A stretch of DNA of 64,000 nucleotides, taken from assembly GCF_040869045.1 (NCBI RefSeq), contig NC_090319.1:177914645-177978644 (forward strand). The letters are read 5' to 3'. This DNA comes from Eurosta solidaginis. Taxonomy: Eukaryota; Arthropoda; Insecta; Diptera; Tephritidae. Shown here in pieces: positions 1 to 9,539 of the stretch (positions within the stretch are counted from its first letter, which is position 1; the number at the start of each line of letters is the position of its first letter). The position numbers and the translations under genes are program-made. The notes below the pieces were generated by a model. The model saw only the letters and a program-made list of their open reading frames with translations. It was not told where the DNA came from and did no database searches.

Positions 1-1028
1 TAATGGTTCGATGACGCCGCTGTCGCTCATTTCTTGTACGATTTGACTCACAACTTCCCGTTTCGCCAGTTGAAACCTACGAGGAACTTGACGTATCGGC
101 CTCGCGTCTCCAGTGTCAATTTGATGTTTCACAACATTGGTGCGGCCTGGTTTGGAACCATCCTGGTCAAATATGTTCGCGTACATTAGGAGCAGTTGTT
201 TTTCTTTATTCTGATAGGCTTCCTCTAGCCCCTGCGTCCATGCCGTGATGTCATATGAAAGATCAGTATTACTAGATGAAACATGTTCCTGGAGCTGTTC
301 ACAGTTAATAACTACTTCAGCCTCTTGGCATCTTCCCAAAATAGCTCCTTTGGTCAAATTAAATGGTGACTTGAACGCATTGAGTACTCTTACCGGAATA
401 AGTCCATCTTGTTTTGTCATAGCCAGGGTTTTTCCTTCAAGTATGTTCAGTGCCGATTTGTTTGCTGCTTCGACAACCCACAATTTGTTTGTCCCACAAT
501 CTCCATCAACCTTTGCGCAGATGACTGCTTCGGATTTCGGTGGTATTTGCTGACTCTCTTCCACCAGCACTCGTTTACTGCTGTAGCCTCTCTCGTAGCC
601 GAAATTAAGTGGCACATCCATGTTCTTATATCGCATCGTCTTGCTTTGCATATCGATCTTCATGCCTTGGTCGATTAAGAAGTCCACTCCAATTATGATT
701 TCATCAACAATATCTGCCACTATAAAATTGTGTAGTACCGTGACGTTCCCAATTGCTACTTCACATCCTACTTCTCCAATTACCTGGGTGTCCTCTCCCG
801 TGGCTGTCCGTAATCTTGCTCCAAGCAAGGGTCTTATCTTTTTGTTGACTAAATCCGCTAGAATGATGGAATGAGATGCACCCGTATCTAAAGTCAGTAA
901 ACGTTCCTTTCCATCCACATGTCCTCCGACAGTAAGATTGCTCGATCTTCTTCCAATCTGCGAGATAGAGATTATGGGGCATTCAATTGCGGGAGCTAGC
1001 TGTCGCCCCTTGCGGCTGACTCGATTTA
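1..1028 (-). CDS. Pol (protease and start of reverse transcriptase), incomplete at window edge
   Basis: This frame is entered from gag by -1 frameshift and remains open to the window edge, about 340 codons. The retropepsin active site is present as LLTLDTGASHS (about 885-905 on the plus-strand coordinates), followed by the flap and a later IIIGVDFL motif, the usual second half of the fold. A linker of roughly 130 residues follows, then an RT N-terminal block (PIRQVPRRFQLAKREVV..) near bases 1-75. The catalytic RT motifs lie outside the window. Unlike A2, whose active site reads DTV, the DTG triad here is intact. Confidence 0.75.
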
Positions 1029-2099
1029 GTTTAACGATTGAGTGGTCTTGGAGATTTGCTCATCTCCTTCTGCTCTGCGTTTACGACCACCCACATTGTT
1101 GGAACTGTTAGGGTTGGTGTTGCAATAACGCGCAATGTGCCCTGGCTTTCCACACTTAAAGCATTTGACTGCATCATTATTCTTCTGCTGTGTACCCTTC
1201 AATATCTGTTTTCTATGCTCGCTTCCGTACCGTTTTTCTACAGCAGCCATCAAGGCTTCATAGTTGTTCCACTCTCCTTCGGGAATCGTCTGTAGGATTT
1301 CTGGTGCTGGCCCCTTCAATGCCACGAACAGTGCAGCAACTTTATCTTCCGCATTCCAGTTGTTCACTGCTGCGGTCTTCTCAAACTGTAGCTTGAAGAC
1401 CTGGAAAGGAACAGAACCGTCAAAGGATGGCGTCTTTACCTTGGAATTGCTTGCTGAAACAGCTGGGAGATTTAGTTGTAACTGCTCCATACGACCTTTC
1501 AAATCATCGACTTCTGCTTGAAATTGAGCGATTTTTGCATCCTGCGCTTCCAGTTTTGATGATACCCTTGCTTCCTGTTCTGACAGTTGCGAAGATATGC
1601 GAGATTCTTGTGCTTTCAACTGCTTAGCCATATATGTGTTCTGTTCTTCTAACTGTGTTTCCATCTTTGATGTAATCTGTGTCGACATTTCTGAAGTACG
1701 CGTTTCTTGTGCTTCAATCTTCGATATTATGCGTGTCTCCTGTGATTCCAGTTGGGATGCTACACTTGTCTTTTGTTCCTCCAATTGAGATGCCAGTTGA
1801 GATATTATATCTGTCTTTTGCGATTCCAGTTGAGACGCCAATGTCGATGTTTGAGCAGATATTGCAGCCAAAATCATGTTCAAGTCTGTGCTCGTAACTG
1901 TCTGCGTAACTGTCTTTTCCATTTTTGTTGTTTCCTCGCCATCAAAATGAAAGTTATATTCTTCCACGTCAATTCCTTCTAATTCCATTGCCTGTCGTAG
2001 TCTTGCCTGAAGTTCGAGTTTATTGCCGGTTGTATTCAATCCACGGGCTTCCAACTCCTTTTTCAGTTGCTGGATCCTTAGTTCACTTAACTTCGCCAT
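1026..2099 (-). CDS. Gag polyprotein with SAP-like N-terminus, long coiled coil and zinc knuckle
   Basis: The frame is 357 residues. Residues about 4-40 (LSELRIQQLKKELEARGLN..) resemble a SAP DNA-binding helix-turn-helix. About residues 70-205 are a long coiled coil built from roughly 11-residue repeats of the type SQLE-x-QKTxMA. A capsid-like block follows, then one CCHC zinc knuckle (CFKCGKPGHIARYC). Compared with A2, about 110 residues of capsid between 'RKQIL' and 'KGTQQ' are missing in frame, so particle assembly is probably impaired. The start ATG lies just after the leader and matches the A2 start. The stop TAA sits directly behind a slippery heptamer (see 1029-1035). The role, packaging element RNA, is inferred from the family. 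Confidence 0.85.
   Translation of the reverse strand: MAKLSELRIQQLKKELEARGLNTTGNKLELQARLRQAMELEGIDVEEYNFHFDGEETTKMEKTVTQTVTSTDLNMILAAISAQTSTLASQLESQKTDIISQLASQLEEQKTSVASQLESQETRIISKIEAQETRTSEMSTQITSKMETQLEEQNTYMAKQLKAQESRISSQLSEQEARVSSKLEAQDAKIAQFQAEVDDLKGRMEQLQLNLPAVSASNSKVKTPSFDGSVPFQVFKLQFEKTAAVNNWNAEDKVAALFVALKGPAPEILQTIPEGEWNNYEALMAAVEKRYGSEHRKQILKGTQQKNNDAVKCFKCGKPGHIARYCNTNPNSSNNVGGRKRRAEGDEQISKTTQSLN
1029..1035 (-). promoter_or_regulatory. Putative -1 ribosomal frameshift heptamer G-TTA-AAC at the gag stop
   Basis: Read on the minus strand the gag frame ends TCG TTA AAC TAA. G-TTA-AAC fits the X-XXY-YYZ slippery pattern in the correct gag phase. Slipping back one base enters the frame that stays open through the protease and RT start to base 1. 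The heptamer type is a known -1 signal in viruses; its use here is inferred. I did not establish a downstream pseudoknot. Confidence 0.6.
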
Positions 2100-2158
2100 G
2101 TCCTTGTTGTGCTTTGCAACTCTGGAATTTATTCAACAATTCCTCTTCTGACACCAAT

Positions 2159-2678
2159 TGTAACGAATTTACTGCAATTCCCCTTATTTGCAATCTTCTG
2201 CCAAAGTTCGTATCGCTAAACTATTGAATAAATAACTCCAATATTGAATAGTGGAAAAATTACCTTTATTAAAGTACTCCACAATAACACTTATACTTTG
2301 AAACGAATAGCTTGCTTAATAACCAACTGATTGATAGCTCAAATGAAACTGATTCTTCATGCCTCAGCCTGTACCGCTTTTATACTCTTCGGTTTCCTCG
2401 TTCACCCATTTCTCGTAAGGTCTAGTAATTTCGTGAACCTGATGCTTGTTTATGAGCTATATACACGTATATTTGCAATTTGTATCCATATGCGTGTGTA
2501 TATGTGAGCGGCTGATGATGACATGCGCTTGTGAGTATCTGTCTCTGTTGCCCCGCATGTATGTGTGCAGACATAATGATTACAAGTGTATCAGCTTGCT
2601 TCATTGTGTTGTGGCTTTATTTACTTAGTATCAGATTAGTGATGGGAGTATCACTTAGTGTCACTGATATTCGTCACA
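2159..2678 (-). repeat. 5' LTR of element A1
   Basis: The segment begins (minus strand) TGTGACGAATATC and ends TTACA, and aligns with the A2 LTR (28654-29245), which begins TGTCACGGATATTAG and ends TTACA. It is 520 bp, slightly shorter than the 592-bp A2 LTR. The sequence directly downstream, ATTGGTGTCAGAAG, is shared with A2 and is the likely tRNA primer-binding region. Confidence 0.85.
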
Positions 2679-3124
2679 ATATGATTCATTTTTTTTAGTA
2701 TTATGCATGATGAGTGTACATAGGAAAATGGTCAAGGATAAAGGAAAGGATATGGTACTCAGAGTTTTAGAACGACTTGCACAAGATCCACGTCGTTTGG
2801 CACTTGTATAATTCACTGCTTCTTGTTTCCTGACATTAAATTGGATGGAATTGTGCAACCTGACCCCGACAGACGTAGAGTTTAGTGCTCAACCTACCTC
2901 CCGACGGAATACTTGACAGTGGTACCGGGGGTATATGGTACTCAGACAGTAGGAGGTTTAGTGCGGTTAAATTCCCACACAAACTTTGAGGATTTCAATG
3001 CTTCCTCCTCGTAAAACAAAAAAAAAAACATTAAATTGGATTGCCCCCCCCCCCTGATTGTTCCAAAATCAATGCCTGGATACGCCCTTGCTGATTTCCT
3101 AAATTAAATACTCATATTTTTCGA

Positions 3125-3390
3125 GCATTTAAGTGCTCTGCTAGCTTAATTTGAATAGTACATATCGATCATGAAAGTTTTATGTATAGAAAATTAAGTG
3201 CTCATTAAGTGCTCTACGAATTTGAAAAATATTCCAGAAATTTCATATATTTTCCGAGAAAGTAAGTGCTCTGCTAGCTTAACGTAAAGCTAGCAGCGCA
3301 CTATGTGAAAAAGAGTTAAGGGCACCTCCAAAATACCAAATAATGTTTAGAAAATAAAGTGCTCTACGAAGTATGAAAAAAATTAGGAAT
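3125..3390. repeat. Short interspersed AAGTGCTCT motif cluster
   Basis: AAGTGCTCT occurs at least five times, followed by either GCTAGCTTA or ACGAA, separated by AT-rich spacers of irregular length. One inverted partner (GCTAGCAGCGCACT) lies near 3290. This looks like a decayed tandem repeat or a subterminal repeat array of a DNA transposon; no transposon ends were found. Confidence 0.5.
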
Positions 3391-3553
3391 TTTTATGGAA
3401 ATAAAATTATAATATCGCACGATTTTTATTCCAAATTTTCGTTGAATAAAAACTAATGTAGGCAAATTCTGCTTCAATTGCAATTACAGGTTTGGGAATA
3501 AATATGTCTTACTTATACTTGCGAGTAAGGGACTGCATTAGGAGTGTCATAGC

Positions 3554-3625
3554 TCAAGTAAAAAACTTGGGATTATAACACTGCACTAGGGGTGTCCTTT
3601 CCCCAGGTTTTTTACTTGTTGAAAT
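3554..3625. repeat. Imperfect inverted repeat around CAAGTAAAAAACTTGGG
   Basis: The left arm CAAGTAAAAAACTTGGG pairs with the right arm CCCAGGTTTTTTACTTG across about 40 bases. It could be the core of a small foldback or MITE. No target duplication is obvious. Confidence 0.4.
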
Positions 3626-4486
3626 GCCACTTGGGAATTTCATGTCACCTATATAGCCTATGTTCCAGCTATTGGCCAAGGCCAAGTGCTGTTATAATGA
3701 AAATGTCATAAAGAACGTTTGAGAGCTGGAGGTGTACTGTTAAAAATTGCAAAGATACCAAAGTCCGGAAACTTATCAAACACGTAAGTCTGAAATCTTA
3801 GCAGGGTTACAGCTTTTTAATAAAACCAGCACCAACTAACAACAAGTATCTGTCACCCAATAAATTATTCAATTTCGTAACACGGCAGCCTAAAATAATA
3901 CCCTTAATTATTGCCCGCTCAAAAATTATACCAGCTACGCTTCAAAGCAAAACGACATGAGAGACTTACTGACAAACACTTACTGACTTACTGTACAAAC
4001 ATCCAAGATACAAGTTAACAACGCCATCAATCTTGCTAATATACGCCGCCTCAGCCATAGCAACATTAAGCCATGTTGCTAAACATATTGGCACTTGCAA
4101 CAACGAACAGTGTGAGACGAAATAAAAGTGACAAGTATACATGTGTTTGGTTAGGTGTGTATTCGAACTAATAGGCTGATATCGTATGATTTTTCGGTAC
4201 CGAAAGAGCAATGACCCACTAGGTTCGGCCAAAAACAAGTGAATGGAGAATGAGTTAGTTCGAATACAATAATCAGATGATCACTAATGCAATTAATGAC
4301 AATAAGAATTAGTTCGAAAGCAACGAAAATATCACCAACGCAATTCTAATGCAAAACAGCAGCTTCAACTAAAAGAGAATAAATTATAATAGTCAGTTCC
4401 GGACCAATTCGCAATCGAGACGGTCAGGACTTCGAGTCCGCCGCGAAAATGACACTGGAAAACAAATTCCAATTTTTTTTCTGCAT

Positions 4487-4760
4487 CAGAGACGACATTA
4501 TGAAATTCCTATGTAAAATCACCCGCAGATTCCGAAGATCAAGGCTATTTTTAATTCTAAGGTAACGTTTTTTAGATATTTACGAATTACCGTTTTTCAA
4601 AAAAAAAACAAAAAAAAAACGATAATGGGGCCCACTTAACCATATATATCTCAAGAACGAATTGAGCAATTCCAAAACGGTTGAATGGTGAAGCTTTTAA
4701 AAGGTAATGAAATTCGCTATAAACTGTGCATACAACACTTTTTGCTAGGCCCTGCAGATT
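4487..4760. repeat. Repeat R, 'empty' copy
   Basis: About 270 bp aligned, in reverse orientation, with two separated blocks, 54707-54835 and 58190-58300. Shared text includes TAAAATCACC, GATATTTACGAAT and a block of about 60 bp around GAATTGAGCAATTCC. At the point where the right-hand copy contains the seven-unit array, this copy has only an A-rich homopolymer (4595-4622), so it represents the state before the array arrived. Confidence 0.75.
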
Positions 4761-5030
4761 CAAAGATAACGAACAATCATTACGGATTTTTTTTAGTGTC
4801 GTTTTCTAAAATCTAGGTACATTTCAAGCAAGAGGATATTTTTAAGGCAGGTAGTGTTTTCTTTGTAGAACTAGGGAACCTCTTTCTCTAGGTAGGCTTG
4901 AATTTTTACTTGATCTAAGTATAAATAATAGTACATGCGCCTTGTTCCTTCATAATATCTGCAAGGCTCGCCGAATACTGTTCAGTTTATAATTGCAGTT
5001 TATAACCCGTCATTTACTTGAAAATATAAT

Positions 5031-6412
5031 ATGAATAAAAGGGCGCGAGTGTTTGAGTGTACAAATGATCCAGATATGTTCTGTTTCATCTACGGTCGTT
5101 AAAAGGATGCGATATGTGTTATCAAATCCTTTGAAAGTTACATACTATAAGTATTTTGGAATTGAGCCTAAAAACAATGAAAAACCATGGACACCGAATA
5201 CTGTGTGCACCACATGTCGAGTCGAATTGATTTTTTTGGAAACCGGAACAAAAAGGTGCGTTGTAAGAATTAGGAATTTGCTCCCTTTTAATGCATAGCT
5301 GACTAATTTCTGAAATTATCTATTTAGGCGACAAATGAAATTTATTACCCCAATGAAGTGGAGGGAACAAACTTGCCATTCAACGGACTCTGCTATATTT
5401 GTGCTACAAAAGTACTTGGGGTTGGAAAGTCAAGAAAAGTAACCTATGCGAGCGTATCTACAGTGTCATTATCAGAACTAAATGCAACGGAAGCTACATT
5501 GCCAGAATCAAATTTAACTTTAGTTCCGGCTTCAGTTTCATTGTCAACAGCATAAGAGATTTCATGTTGTACTGGATTTCAAAAGGAAAACGAAAGAAAC
5601 TCTTTGTCACAAGCAGAACTCAATGATTGGATAAGGGATTTGGAATTGTCAAAGAAAAAGGCCGAACTACACGTCCGTTGTTTCATCCGATGTTTAGGTA
5701 ACATATTATAGAACTCGTCACGAACAATTTTCCAAGTACTATACGAAGGAGGACAGTGTTTGTTACTGCAAAGACATTGCTGGTCTATTCAAATAGTTTG
5801 GTGAACCATATGATTCAAAAGAGTGGCGATTGATCATTGATGGCAATAAATTAAGTTTAAAGGCCGTATTATTGCATATTGGCAACCAAAAGCCATCTAT
5901 CACGATCGCGCATGCAATAGATATGAAGGAAACGTATGAGATGATGCAAAAATTGCTCAAACTAATCAAATACGAAGAACATGATTGGAAAATATGTGCC
6001 GACCTTAAAGTCGTTGGAATGCTATGTGGTCTACAAAGTGGATACACAAAATAATGTTGATTTCTATGCAAATAGGATAGCCGAGCTCGTCAAGACCACT
6101 ACATCATAAAGAATTGACCAGAACGAATCGAGTTTCAAGTTGGGGTGGATAACATAAAATACTCCCCACTTATAAAGAAGGAAAAAATAATTCTACCTCC
6201 GCTCCACATCAAGCTCGGCCTTATGAAAAATTTTGTCAAGGCTTTGGACAAAGAAGGCGAAACTTTTCATCATTTCAAAACAATCTTTCCAGAGATTTCA
6301 GAAGCAAAAATAAAGGAATAAATTTTTTTGGGACCGCAAATAAGAAAAATGATGACCAATAACCATTTCAAAGAACTATTGTCACCAGTGGAGGCAGCAG
6401 CGTGGGATTCTT
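5031..6412 (+). pseudogene. Unnamed multi-copy gene family member, 5' part (split by element G)
   Basis: The frame starts at ATG 5031 (MNKRARVFECTNDPDMFCF..) and shows cysteine pairs typical of a zinc-binding N-terminus. An apparent intron ends at TTTCTATTTAG (acceptor near 5328), with a donor around 5254-5265. Later blocks include KAVLLHIGNQ, DWKICADLKVVG and GLQSGYTK, then LPPLHIKLGLMKNFVKA and, at the right edge, AAWDS. I recall these blocks from an uncharacterised, often multi-copy protein family in arthropods and cnidarians; its function is unknown to me. Several frameshifts and stops (near 5105, 5554, 6055 and 6110) show that it is dead. It continues at 42703. Confidence 0.7.
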
Positions 6413-6934
6413 TGTGACGTATTTTCCTTTGGCTTTGCCGGGGTTGGCCGCAGTCCGTCCAGGGTTCCTGAAATTTAAAATCCCTACCGGTCCTTCTGAA
6501 TGAATAACCCTGTTGATTTCATGTAAAAGCGTTATAAATATTTATTTCATCAAAATCTACCTCTACTCCTAGCTTATTCCTTTGCTTTGTAAGAGGCGAC
6601 TGAGGTAATAAACCCTCGGCCAACCTCTGCCGTCGAATGGAGTAAAAAGCCTCCAGACGAATATACTTTAGTACAAATGAAGTCAAAACCTTCAGGTGTA
6701 CTCTTGGTCGACAGTCATAAAACCTACAGACTGGTATGCCTGTGTCCTAATCTCTCTGAATTTTAATGCGAATTCTTCGCCCTTATATACTAATTTTTGC
6801 ACGTAGGCAAACGGTATAATAACAATTTCCAACTAATAATATTAACAATATAAAACAACAGTTATTCCGGTGAATGTTTCTTTCCATAAATATCCACGCA
6901 CCATAATGCTCCTTATTGAATACAATGCCTTTGT
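6413..6934 (-). repeat. Element G 3' LTR, segment 1 (distal end)
   Basis: This aligns base for base with 41515-42035 of the 5' LTR, for example GGTTCCTGAAA, AAATCCCTACCGGTCCTTCT and CCATAATGCTCCTTATTGAA. Divergence is highest in the first 60 bases. It stops at GCCTTTGT, where the A/T-rich tail of LINE-2 begins; the LTR resumes at 26056. Confidence 0.9.
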
Positions 6935-7761
6935 TTTATTTATTATTTATTAACATATATATTCATTCTGACACAACAATTTTGAAAAAATTATTTAATA
7001 GTGCCAGTCACGTGTGATACAATAAGGTATTCTGATAATTAAAAATACTTAACTTAAAAAAAGGGAGAAGTAAGAAAATGAGAAATATGGATACATTATA
7101 AAATGAAACACAAATGGGAGAAAAAAAAATCAGGTACAAATATTTTGAAAAAATAAATATAATATGTAAAAGTCCACATTCAATAATATAGAAGGTATTA
7201 AAATAGAGTTGTAGTGGTTAGCAATCATTTTAAAAACTAAACACTTTATTTGTAAATTGCAGTGTATTAGTAATAAGCCTTAAACTAACTGGAAGTGAGT
7301 TCCAAAGACGTACCGCGTTGATATAAAATTGACGTTCAGATGTCAGAGTTTTGTGTCTAGTGTAAATAAGCAGTGCCTAGCGATTGAAGAAACTGAAGCC
7401 TCTGGTATAAATAGTTTTGTTCCTGCGTATGAATAACCTTATGTATGAACAACACTGTTCAGAATTTTAACAAATTTTCAAAAGAAATATTTAACAACTT
7501 TACGGCATACGCAGACACATGGTCAAGTCGTTTTAGGCCTAAATACGTATCTGGAAATGTTGTTATAAACAACATTAAGCTTAGTTTTACATACAGAGTC
7601 ACAATTAGCATAAATCTCGCAGCCATAAAGTAGCGTAGGTATTAAGTACGCTTTTGCAAGAAGAAATCTAATGTGTAAAGGAGTGAAATACTATGTTAGC
7701 CATGGTGTACGAAGCATTCCATACACTTTACCTACTGTACTAATGATATGATTATTCCATG

Positions 7762-8997
7762 TCAGAGTTTGATTAAAAACCAAACCAAATATTTCTCTGA
7801 GTCAACATATTCAATAACTGTACCGTATAGCATTACCTTGTCTAAGTTTTGTGTATCGAAGGCTTTTCTGCGAATGACAATACATTTAGCTTTGGCAGGA
7901 TTAATTGATAAACCATTCGCAGATGCCCATGCACTTACATTCGTCAATTCAGAGTTAATATCATTAATACACATGCCAACACGATCAAGAGGACAGCACA
8001 CATATAGTTGAACATCATCAGCATAAATATGAACATTGCAATATCTTAGCGCATTGGGTAAGTCATTAACATACAACACAAACAACAAAGGGCCCAGGAC
8101 TGAACCTTGCGGAACACCCCTGAGTACAGGTACAAAAGTAGACCTATTGCCAATAACATACACAGCCTCAGATCTCTGCACGTGGTAGGACCTAATCAAA
8201 GCAGTGGCATGAGAAGAGAAATTAAAAAGATTTTGTAGCTTGCGACATAGAAACTCATGATCAACTGACCCAAACGCCTTGGAATGATCGAGTAGAGTTA
8301 GAAAAGCAAGATTATTTCCATCAATTTCCATTCTAATGCTTTCTATAACATCCAACAGAGCCGAAATGCAACTCTTCGGTCTGAAACAGGACTGACGGTA
8401 TGTTAGAAGCCTGTTATCATGCACATATGACATTATTTGCTTATGATGGATACGCTCAGCAACTTTGGACAAAAATGTTAGGATAGCAATGGGCCTGTAC
8501 TCGTTATTTTTCTTATGTACATGAATGATTTTACCAACTTTCCAGCACCTAGGGAATACACAGGTCGTTAGTATGGAGTTAACTAGATGGGTCACATGTG
8601 ACAGAATCTTTGGGAATATAGTTTTGAGAAACTTCGCACTGGTTCCATCAAAGCCAATAGCGTTTGACTTCACTGAGAGTATGGCTTGCACAGTATCACA
8701 GTCATCAACACACATAAATTCAAGAGCACTGACGCCAACATTTACACGTTCACAGTAGTTTTCAAGACTAACGCGAGGGTTTGATACAGGCAAACTAGCA
8801 AAATTAACGTTAATTTCATCTAAGTCAGAGTGAATAGGTAAGCTTTCTTTGGGTTTTCCCACGCCAATCTCCCTTATGGTATTCCAAGTTTGCCGCGAGT
8901 TCATTGTCAGACTAAACTTTTCATCATAGAACAAACTTTTCGCTCTTTTAATTGCTTTGGCAGCAGTAATTCGAGCCGATTTAAATTGGTTATACAT
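7762..8997 (-). pseudogene. LINE-2 reverse transcriptase
   Basis: A 411-residue frame. Visible RT motifs are EYRPIAILTFLSKVAER (fingers), FLTLLDHSKAF (motif A), RGVPQGSVLGPLLF (motif B) and the catalytic IYADDVQLYV (motif C). The frame ends early in the thumb region; the remaining C-terminal part reads on to about 7225 in shifted frames (LLYGCEIYANCDSV and neighbours). Motif A has G where D is usual in 'SKAFD'. Broken by frameshifts, so unlikely to be active. Confidence 0.8.
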
Positions 8998-9437
8998 ATC
9001 TGCATTACGGTACCTTTTCCACCGCGAGTATGCTTTATACGCACATTGATTAAATGTTTAATGTTAGCATTAAACCAAGTCCTACTGCACCGATTGACTA
9101 CCTTAGTTTTTATAGGGACATAATAGTCGAAAAGCCAGTTGATTTTGTCCTGCAGAAAGTTTGATTTATCTTCAACAGATGTGAAACTCTGAATGAGACT
9201 CCACTCCACCAACTCCACTGCAGCAGTAAGCGACTCATAATCAATTCGATTAAAATCACGATAAGTCACGGACACAGGTGTTTTTGTTGACTGGAAGTCG
9301 TAAATCATGAAAATTAAATCATGCTTTGAGAAACTTGAGGCAGACAATTGGTTATAGTGGAGGGTTCTTTGGAGGTCACTGACAAAGAATAAATCAAGGA
9401 GAGTGCTATTTGTACGAGTGAAGTGAGTAGGTAGAGG
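8907..9437 (-). pseudogene. LINE-2 endonuclease C-terminus and EN-RT linker
   Basis: From 9437 down, the translation gives a THFTRTNSTLLDLFFVSDL block, the conserved end of an APE-like endonuclease, then SKHDLIFMIYDF and the basic linker (CSRTWFNANIKHLINVRIKH). A frameshift near 9000 separates it from the RT frame. The endonuclease catalytic core is missing. Confidence 0.7.
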
Positions 9438-9462
9438 TATTTATTTATTTATTTATTTATTT
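9438..9462 (-). repeat. (AAAT)n tail of LINE-1
   Basis: About six ATTT units on the plus strand immediately follow GGTAGAGGT of LINE-2. Read on the minus strand this is the 3' (TAAA)n tail marking where LINE-1 integrated. Confidence 0.8.
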
Positions 9463-9539
9463 AGTCTAGTAACAAATGTTTAGTACAGACACTTATGACT
9501 AAATTACAGAGACCAGCTTATATTAAGCAATGGAGAACA

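Larger units (their letters stand above)
1..2678 (-). mobile_element. LTR retrotransposon A1 (SAP-Gag type), 5' part, cut by window edge
   Basis: A Ty3/gypsy-type retrotransposon read on the minus strand. It shows, in transcription order, a 5' LTR (2678-2159), a primer-site/leader stretch, gag (2099-1026), then protease and the start of reverse transcriptase running off the window at base 1. It is the same family as A2 at 28654-33815: the LTRs, leader and Gag N-terminus align closely. The base pairs just outside the LTR are ATAT, the same tetranucleotide that flanks A2, so ATAT is probably the target duplication; the other flank lies outside the window. As far as visible, gag and pol are open apart from an in-frame capsid deletion. 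Confidence 0.85.
2679..4486. other. Repeat-rich non-coding interval
   Basis: No reading frame here looks like a protein. About 2860-2995 (GGAGGTTTAGTGCGG and neighbouring text) resembles a LINE 3' end, but I cannot assign it. A run of A and a C10 tract lie near 3007-3055. A cluster of AAGTGCTCT motifs (3125-3390) and an inverted repeat (3554-3625) are listed separately. A 90-residue open frame at 3966-4238 (minus) has no recognisable features. Confidence 0.5.
6935..9437 (-). mobile_element. LINE-2: non-LTR retrotransposon, 3' half
   Basis: An EN-RT type LINE (jockey/CR1 group by its RT motifs) on the minus strand. It carries the end of the endonuclease (THFTRTNSTLLDLFFVSD near 9350-9437), an RT and C-terminal region, and a 3' UTR ending in a short A/T tail (TTATTTATTATTTATT, 6936-6955). 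Its 5' part is absent: LINE-1 begins at 9438 and the LTR of G resumes at 26056. LINE-2 was therefore either 5'-truncated on insertion or lost its 5' part later. No clear target duplication was found. Confidence 0.8.

Noticed and set aside
2860..2995. LINE 3' end next to A1
   Set aside because: The wording recalls LINE 3' ends, but there is no coding part or tail to confirm it; only mentioned as a possibility.
3966..4238. 90-residue open frame on the minus strand
   Set aside because: No recognisable motif, compositional bias typical of non-coding DNA, no supporting context.
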